This document shows positions 60,591 to 64,000 of a stretch of DNA of 64,000 nucleotides, in pieces. The translations under genes were made by a program, and so were the position numbers. The notes beneath the pieces are model-generated. The model was not told where the DNA came from. It saw only the letters and a list, made by a program, of their open reading frames with translations, and made no database searches. Location of the stretch: the NCBI RefSeq assembly GCF_000024225.1, contig NC_013203.1, positions 310,001 to 374,000 on the forward strand. Reading direction: 5' to 3'. This stretch comes from Lancefieldella parvula DSM 20469 (GTDB lineage: Bacteria; Actinomycetota; Coriobacteriia; Coriobacteriales; Atopobiaceae). The first letter of the stretch is position 1. The number at the start of each line of letters is the position of its first letter.

Positions 60591-61388
60591 ATGTCCGGAC
60601 ACTCTAAGTGGGCCACAACTAAGCACAAGAAAGCAGCTATTGACGCTAAGCGTTCTTCGCTGTTCTCTAAGCTTTCCCGCAACATTACTGTTGCTGCAAA
60701 AATGGGTGGCGACCCAAATCCGGACAACAACGCTAGCTTGTCTGCCGCTGTTGCCCGTGCTCGCATGGTTTCCATGCCTAACGCAAAGATTCAGGCCGCT
60801 ATTGATAAGGCATTTGGTGCTGGTGCTGATGCTGCCGTTTACGAGGAGATTGTTTACGAGGGATACGGTCCTGCAGGCGTCGCAGTTTACGTTGATTGCC
60901 TGACCGATAATAAGAACCGTACCGCAGCAGACGTTCGCTCCGCATTTACCCACTCTGGCGGCAACCTTGGTACCGCTGGTTCCGTTGCGTTCCAGTTTGA
61001 GCGCAAGGGTTCCATTGCAGTTGACAAGGTCATTGTCTCCGAGGATAAGAAGGTTGCTGACCGCGAGAACGCTGTCGATGAGGACGAGTTCATGATGGCA
61101 GTTGCTGAGGCTGGCGGAAACGATTACGAGGATGCTGGTGATCAGTGGATTGTTTGGACTGCATATGACAAGATGCAGGACGTCCAGAAGGGTCTTGAGG
61201 CTCAGGGCATTGAGGTTAAGGGTTCCGAGCTCACCATGGTTCCTACTACCCCAACTGATGTTTCTGTTTCTGATGCAAAGAAGGTTCAGCGCCTTATCGA
61301 TAAGCTTGACGAGCTTGATGACGTCCAGAACGTCTATAGCACTATGAACATTACTGACGAGATTGCTGCTGCTCTTGAGGAAGAGTAA
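60591..61388 (+). CDS. yebC: YebC/PmpR-family protein
   Basis: 265 residues, slightly longer than the common 240-250. Hallmarks: MSGHSKWATTKHKKAAIDAKR at the N-terminus, GGDPNPDNNASLSAAVARAR near 40-59, YEGYGPAGVAVYVDCLTDNKNRT and a three-domain layout. Members act as transcriptional regulators or as translation factors that help ribosomes at proline stretches. GAAGGAGAG precedes the ATG. The gene is monocistronic; often yebC lies next to ruvC, but not here. Confidence 0.93.
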   Translation: MSGHSKWATTKHKKAAIDAKRSSLFSKLSRNITVAAKMGGDPNPDNNASLSAAVARARMVSMPNAKIQAAIDKAFGAGADAAVYEEIVYEGYGPAGVAVYVDCLTDNKNRTAADVRSAFTHSGGNLGTAGSVAFQFERKGSIAVDKVIVSEDKKVADRENAVDEDEFMMAVAEAGGNDYEDAGDQWIVWTAYDKMQDVQKGLEAQGIEVKGSELTMVPTTPTDVSVSDAKKVQRLIDKLDELDDVQNVYSTMNITDEIAAALEEE

Positions 61389-61430
61389 GGATAGCTTTTC
61401 TCATCTGGAGTTTACTTTTGCGCATGATTT

Positions 61431-61458
61431 AAAGCCCCGCCAGTTAGCGGGGCTTTTT
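61431..61458 (+). terminator. Rho-independent terminator of yebC
   Basis: Stem AAAGCCCCGC / GCGGGGCTTT with a 6-nt loop and following T-run. Confidence 0.93.
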
Positions 61459-61577
61459 GTATTGGATAGCGTTTAATTAGTCTAGGGTAAAAGACGGCGT
61501 AAGATATGTTGAGCTGCACTGGACCATACTGTTTCACAGTAAAACGGCTAAATTGCGCGAATCTGAGAAGCCCGACC

Positions 61578-61712
61578 ACAGCAAAGTCGGATAATCTGTA
61601 TATACAGGGCCGAAAACATAACTTACAGACCTAAAAAACACAGCAAATGACGATATTCTGCCTAAAATAAGGCTTTTGAGGGGAAATTTTGCAGAATAAG
61701 TGACATTGCTGT
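61578..61712. repeat. Three copies of the 23-bp repeat, two direct and one inverted (locus 2)
   Basis: Plus copies lie at 61578-61600 and 61640-61662 and a minus copy at 61690-61712. The last two form a hairpin with extended AAAAAACACAGC / GCTGTGTTTTTT arms. The first copy carries GTCGGATAATCTG, identical to the inverted copy near 36980. Outside any gene. Confidence 0.6.
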
Positions 61713-61770
61713 GTTTTTTAAAACGTAAAAATGAGCCTCTAAAAAAATTATGCATGAAAATGAATTAACT

Positions 61771-61788
61771 TATATGAATATTCATATA
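61771..61788. promoter_or_regulatory. 18-bp perfect palindrome TATATGAATATTCATATA
   Basis: It lies in the gene-free interval between yebC and the DeoR gene (61389-61954), which otherwise holds the terminator and the 23-bp repeats. The TGAA-N-TTCA-like core resembles ArsR/SmtB operators, but no gene start follows within 150 bp on either strand. Confidence 0.45.
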
Positions 61789-61954
61789 GATGAGTATTTT
61801 CATATCATGATAGTTAAAGTTTTGATGTTTCATCTTTTGAACAAGAGGAATGACAGCCAGCATCAGCTGAAGCCAGCTTCTAGAGCAAAATTCCGCTGCT
61901 TGCCGTCACTTGTCGTCCGTAACCCGCTACTTTTTACTTTTAGATGCGAAGATT

Positions 61955-62719
61955 CTACAGGCTCACGCGGACAACCTTGCGAACACCGGCAGCTTCAAGA
62001 GCCGTTACCTGCGAGATTGACGCAGAATCGTCTGTCATAAGCACGTCGATATCGGAAGGAGATCCATATTGGAAGCTGGAGTTAACACCCAGCTTACTGG
62101 AATCGGCTAAAACGATGTGCTGTTCAGAGTGCTTAAGCATGAGCGAGTTTACACGCATCTCGTTTGAAACCAGTGTGGTAAGACCACGTTCAGCAGAAAT
62201 TCCCGAGCAACCCAAAATACACTTTGCGGCGCGAATCTGGTTGATTGAAGCAAGCGCAAAATCGCCGGTCATAGACTTCTTAGCTGGTCGAACTTCTCCA
62301 CCTGTAACTAAAACGGTCATTGATGGGGGATAGTCAGCTGCCAGGACGCTCCCGTTATTGGTAACAATTGTGATGTTCTCAGCAGTAATAAATTCCAGAA
62401 CTTTAATGGCAGTTGAGCTGGTATTAATGAAGACCGTATCGCCATCTTTAATTAGTTTTGCCGCAGCTTGGGCAAGCTTGAACTTTGCGGTCACTTGGTT
62501 AGAACTGAGGCCCGTAGAGAGTGGGTCAAGCAACGTAGCCATGCCATAGCTTCGAGAAATGAGACCTTGAGCTTCAAGTTCATCAAGATCGCGACGGATA
62601 GTAAGTGAAGAAACTTCGAACCTATCAGCAAGATCGCTTACGGAAACTTGGCGGTATTGTTCAAGAAGACTCATGATAGAACTTCTGCGTGATGTTACAA
62701 ATGAACGACTTGTGGCCAT
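61955..62719 (-). CDS. DeoR-family sugar-responsive repressor
   Basis: 254 residues. N-terminal winged helix (RRSSIMSLLEQYRQVSVSDLADRFEVSSLTIRRDLDELEAQGLI, about 8-55) and a C-terminal DeoR sensor domain with DTVFINTSSTAIKVLE near 88, VLVTGGEVRPAKKSMTGD and ILGCSGISAERGLTT. The family senses phosphorylated sugars. It is divergent from a PTS IIA/IIC operon across 652 bp that contain several GTTC/GAAC palindromes, so it probably represses that operon. GGGGG lies before ATG 62719. Confidence 0.9.
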   Translation of the reverse strand: MATSRSFVTSRRSSIMSLLEQYRQVSVSDLADRFEVSSLTIRRDLDELEAQGLISRSYGMATLLDPLSTGLSSNQVTAKFKLAQAAAKLIKDGDTVFINTSSTAIKVLEFITAENITIVTNNGSVLAADYPPSMTVLVTGGEVRPAKKSMTGDFALASINQIRAAKCILGCSGISAERGLTTLVSNEMRVNSLMLKHSEQHIVLADSSKLGVNSSFQYGSPSDIDVLMTDDSASISQVTALEAAGVRKVVRVSL

Positions 62720-62981
62720 GAATCCCCCAATAGAACTCAAACTGCTGGTAAACCTATAGAAATAGTTGCAAACTTTTCAAGTACACGTTAGCGAGAAACT
62801 CGACTGCTCGTGAGAAACTCGTATGGAGCTCATAAGAAGCTCGTGAAAAAGAACAGTTTGCTGTGATTTGACGTCACCATTTCTACAGCTAGGAGTCTTA
62901 TGTAACAATATATTATATAAGACTTTTAACTAATTCAGTTTCGCGAAAAACATCGTACAAATTGTTAGTATCTTTTGAATG

Positions 62982-63272
62982 GTTCATGAACAATTGCACA
63001 GAAGCTTTTCGGCGAACCTTAGTGTATCTTACCCTACATGATGAACGTTTTGAATACTTAAACGGATATTTTTTAACGGTCAACGGTTTTTATGACGTAA
63101 ATCTCTAAAGTGAGCATAAATAAGTATTGATTAACTCCCAACTTTAGCTATACTGACATTATCGATTCGATTGGTAAAACGTTCTAAACGTTCAACAAAT
63201 AGGGAAATTTGTAATATAGCAAGTCAAATGTCATATAAATTATTTATCTAATTGTTGAAGTGTTCAGAACAT
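62982..63272. promoter_or_regulatory. Cluster of GTTC/GAAC palindromes between deoR-type gene and PTS operon
   Basis: GTTCATGAAC (62982-62991, perfect), AACGTTC repeated twice (63178-63193) and TGTTCAGAACA (63262-63272, perfect). These spaced sites are good operator candidates for the DeoR protein. The interval 62720-63371 also holds GAGAAACTCG repeats near 62795-62825; nothing else is seen. Confidence 0.5.
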
Positions 63273-63371
63273 TCAGGTTTTTCTCATTAAGCAACGTGTT
63301 CTTGTGTGGTCTTGCTATAGTCCAACATAAGAAGAAGATTCACAGTAGTCTACTGGAGAGGAGTGAATCGC

Positions 63372-63830
63372 ATGTTACTTCGCGATATTTATGAGCAGAA
63401 TCATTATGCATTCGTAAAAACCCCTATGACTTGGGAAGAGTCAATTAGAGAGTGCTGCAAACCACTGGAGGCTGATGGAACAGTTAATCCAGAGTATGCA
63501 GACGATATTATCGAGTGTATAAAAAAGTATGGTCCTTACATTGTTATCGTTCCAAACGTTGCAATGCCACATTCTACTGCTCGCATTGGCTCTAATGGTA
63601 AGACTGCTATTGGTTTTATGCACTCCGATGTTCCCGTTAATTTTGAGGATGGCGATGAAGAGAAGCAGGTTAAGACCTTCTTTACTCTGAGCGCAACCGA
63701 TCAAGAAGCACACCTTAAGAATATGCAGATGCTCGTTCAGGTACTTATGAATCAAGAGGTTCTTGAGCGCCTAAAGAATATTCAATCTCCAGAAGAGCTC
63801 TTGGAGATTGACAAGCTTATCTCTGAGTAA
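63372..63830 (+). CDS. PTS IIA component (mannitol/ascorbate-type EIIA)
   Basis: 152 residues. EIIA-2 fold: TWEESIRECCKPLEADGTVN, then the active-site His in VPNVAMPHSTARIG near 67 and SATDQEAHLKNMQMLVQVLMN. It transfers phosphate from HPr to a IIB. The next gene begins like an ascorbate/galactitol-type IIC, so the operon probably imports a pentitol, ascorbate-like or related sugar. Start ATG 63372 has GGAGAGGAG eight bases upstream; GTG 63363 overlaps this site. Confidence 0.87.
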   Translation: MLLRDIYEQNHYAFVKTPMTWEESIRECCKPLEADGTVNPEYADDIIECIKKYGPYIVIVPNVAMPHSTARIGSNGKTAIGFMHSDVPVNFEDGDEEKQVKTFFTLSATDQEAHLKNMQMLVQVLMNQEVLERLKNIQSPEELLEIDKLISE

Positions 63831-63932
63831 GCATGTTGTTGTGTACGTTTTTGTGTACACAGTATTGAGGATTTCCTTTTGTAGTGTGGGCTGCAGAAGG
63901 TAAGTATGTAGGACCCTTTGAAAGGGGTATCA

Positions 63933-64000
63933 ATGGATATCGTTCTTGGTATTTGGAAATGGTTTGCGAGTAACTTCTTGACTCAGCCAGCCTATTTCAT
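63933..64000 (+). CDS. Start of a PTS IIC component (ascorbate-type, truncated by window end)
   Basis: The ATG at 63933 has AAAGGGG upstream. The 22 visible residues begin MDIVLGIWKWFASNFLTQPA, which matches the N-terminus typical of UlaA/SgaT-type IIC proteins. The rest lies outside the window. It is 102 bp after the IIA gene on the same strand. Confidence 0.7.
   Translation, partial: MDIVLGIWKWFASNFLTQPAYF

Noticed and set aside
61750-62040. 96-codon plus-strand frame after the 18-bp palindrome
   Set aside because: Its second half is antisense to the DeoR gene, it has no ribosome site and no recognisable composition.
1-64000. tRNA, rRNA, transposase or prophage genes
   Set aside because: No T-arm-like GGTTCGAATC signatures, rRNA blocks, DDE/IS proteins, integrases or phage structural genes were seen on either strand.

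Overview
The window is a dense, low-repeat bacterial chromosome segment of moderate GC (about 45 % by eye) with about 60 genes on both strands. I found no rRNA, tRNA, CRISPR, transposase or phage gene. Its gene content points to a host-associated, fermentative, Gram-positive-type anaerobe: PTS sugar transport, lipoproteins with lipoboxes, a glycerol-phosphate-type wall polymer locus, an OatA-like acyltransferase, GH25 lysozyme, ferritin and a nitrosative-stress protein. The protein style and gene mix suggest the Coriobacteriia (Atopobium/Lancefieldella/Olsenella group). That placement is inference from recognised families, not a database result.

Layout. 0-8 kb: HD hydrolase, MetE-like methyltransferase, WYL regulator, HIRAN and GNAT genes, then a CydDC-like ABC exporter with a YgbA-type NO-stress protein. 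8-11 kb: a Pr6Pr membrane protein and a three-gene MFS membrane cassette. 11-14 kb: a manganese-type ABC transporter whose duplicated operator-promoter also precedes an unlisted 46-residue membrane miniprotein. 14-17 kb: SDR plus KdgT permease with an AraC regulator. 17-25 kb: a wall-polymer locus with a YidC-like insertase fused to a CDP-glycerol glycerophosphotransferase, a sulfatase-type membrane phosphotransferase and a GDPD, around a winged-helix-like protein. 25-34 kb: metal P-type ATPase, TrmB-like, YfbR, amidohydrolase, COG0523 GTPase, sirtuin and CBS pyrophosphatase. 34-46 kb: MORN/OatA operon with a leader peptide, EttA, ferritin, DMT transporter, asparaginase, GH25, DUF1846, Pth2 and a lone prepilin peptidase. 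46-57 kb: a hairpin-rich non-coding block, small regulators, lipoproteins, ManA, MscL with a zinc ribbon, M32 peptidase, MocR-type aminotransferase, a Ddl-like ATP-grasp protein lacking metal ligands, and a ROK kinase. 57-64 kb: fructose PTS and PfkB kinase, YebC, a DeoR regulator and the start of another PTS operon.

Signals not explained by genes. (1) The 11-mer GCGAGAAACCC (best form GGCGAGAAACCC) recurs on both strands, inside genes and in terminators, far above chance. This pattern is reminiscent of DNA uptake sequences. (2) A palindromic operator-promoter is duplicated within the Mn operon. (3) A 23-bp repeat family is arranged the same way (two direct, one inverted) at two intergenic loci. 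(4) At least six hairpins lie within about 320 bp at 46.55-46.88 kb. (5) Paired TGTCCA-N6-TGGACA sites flank the WYL regulator.
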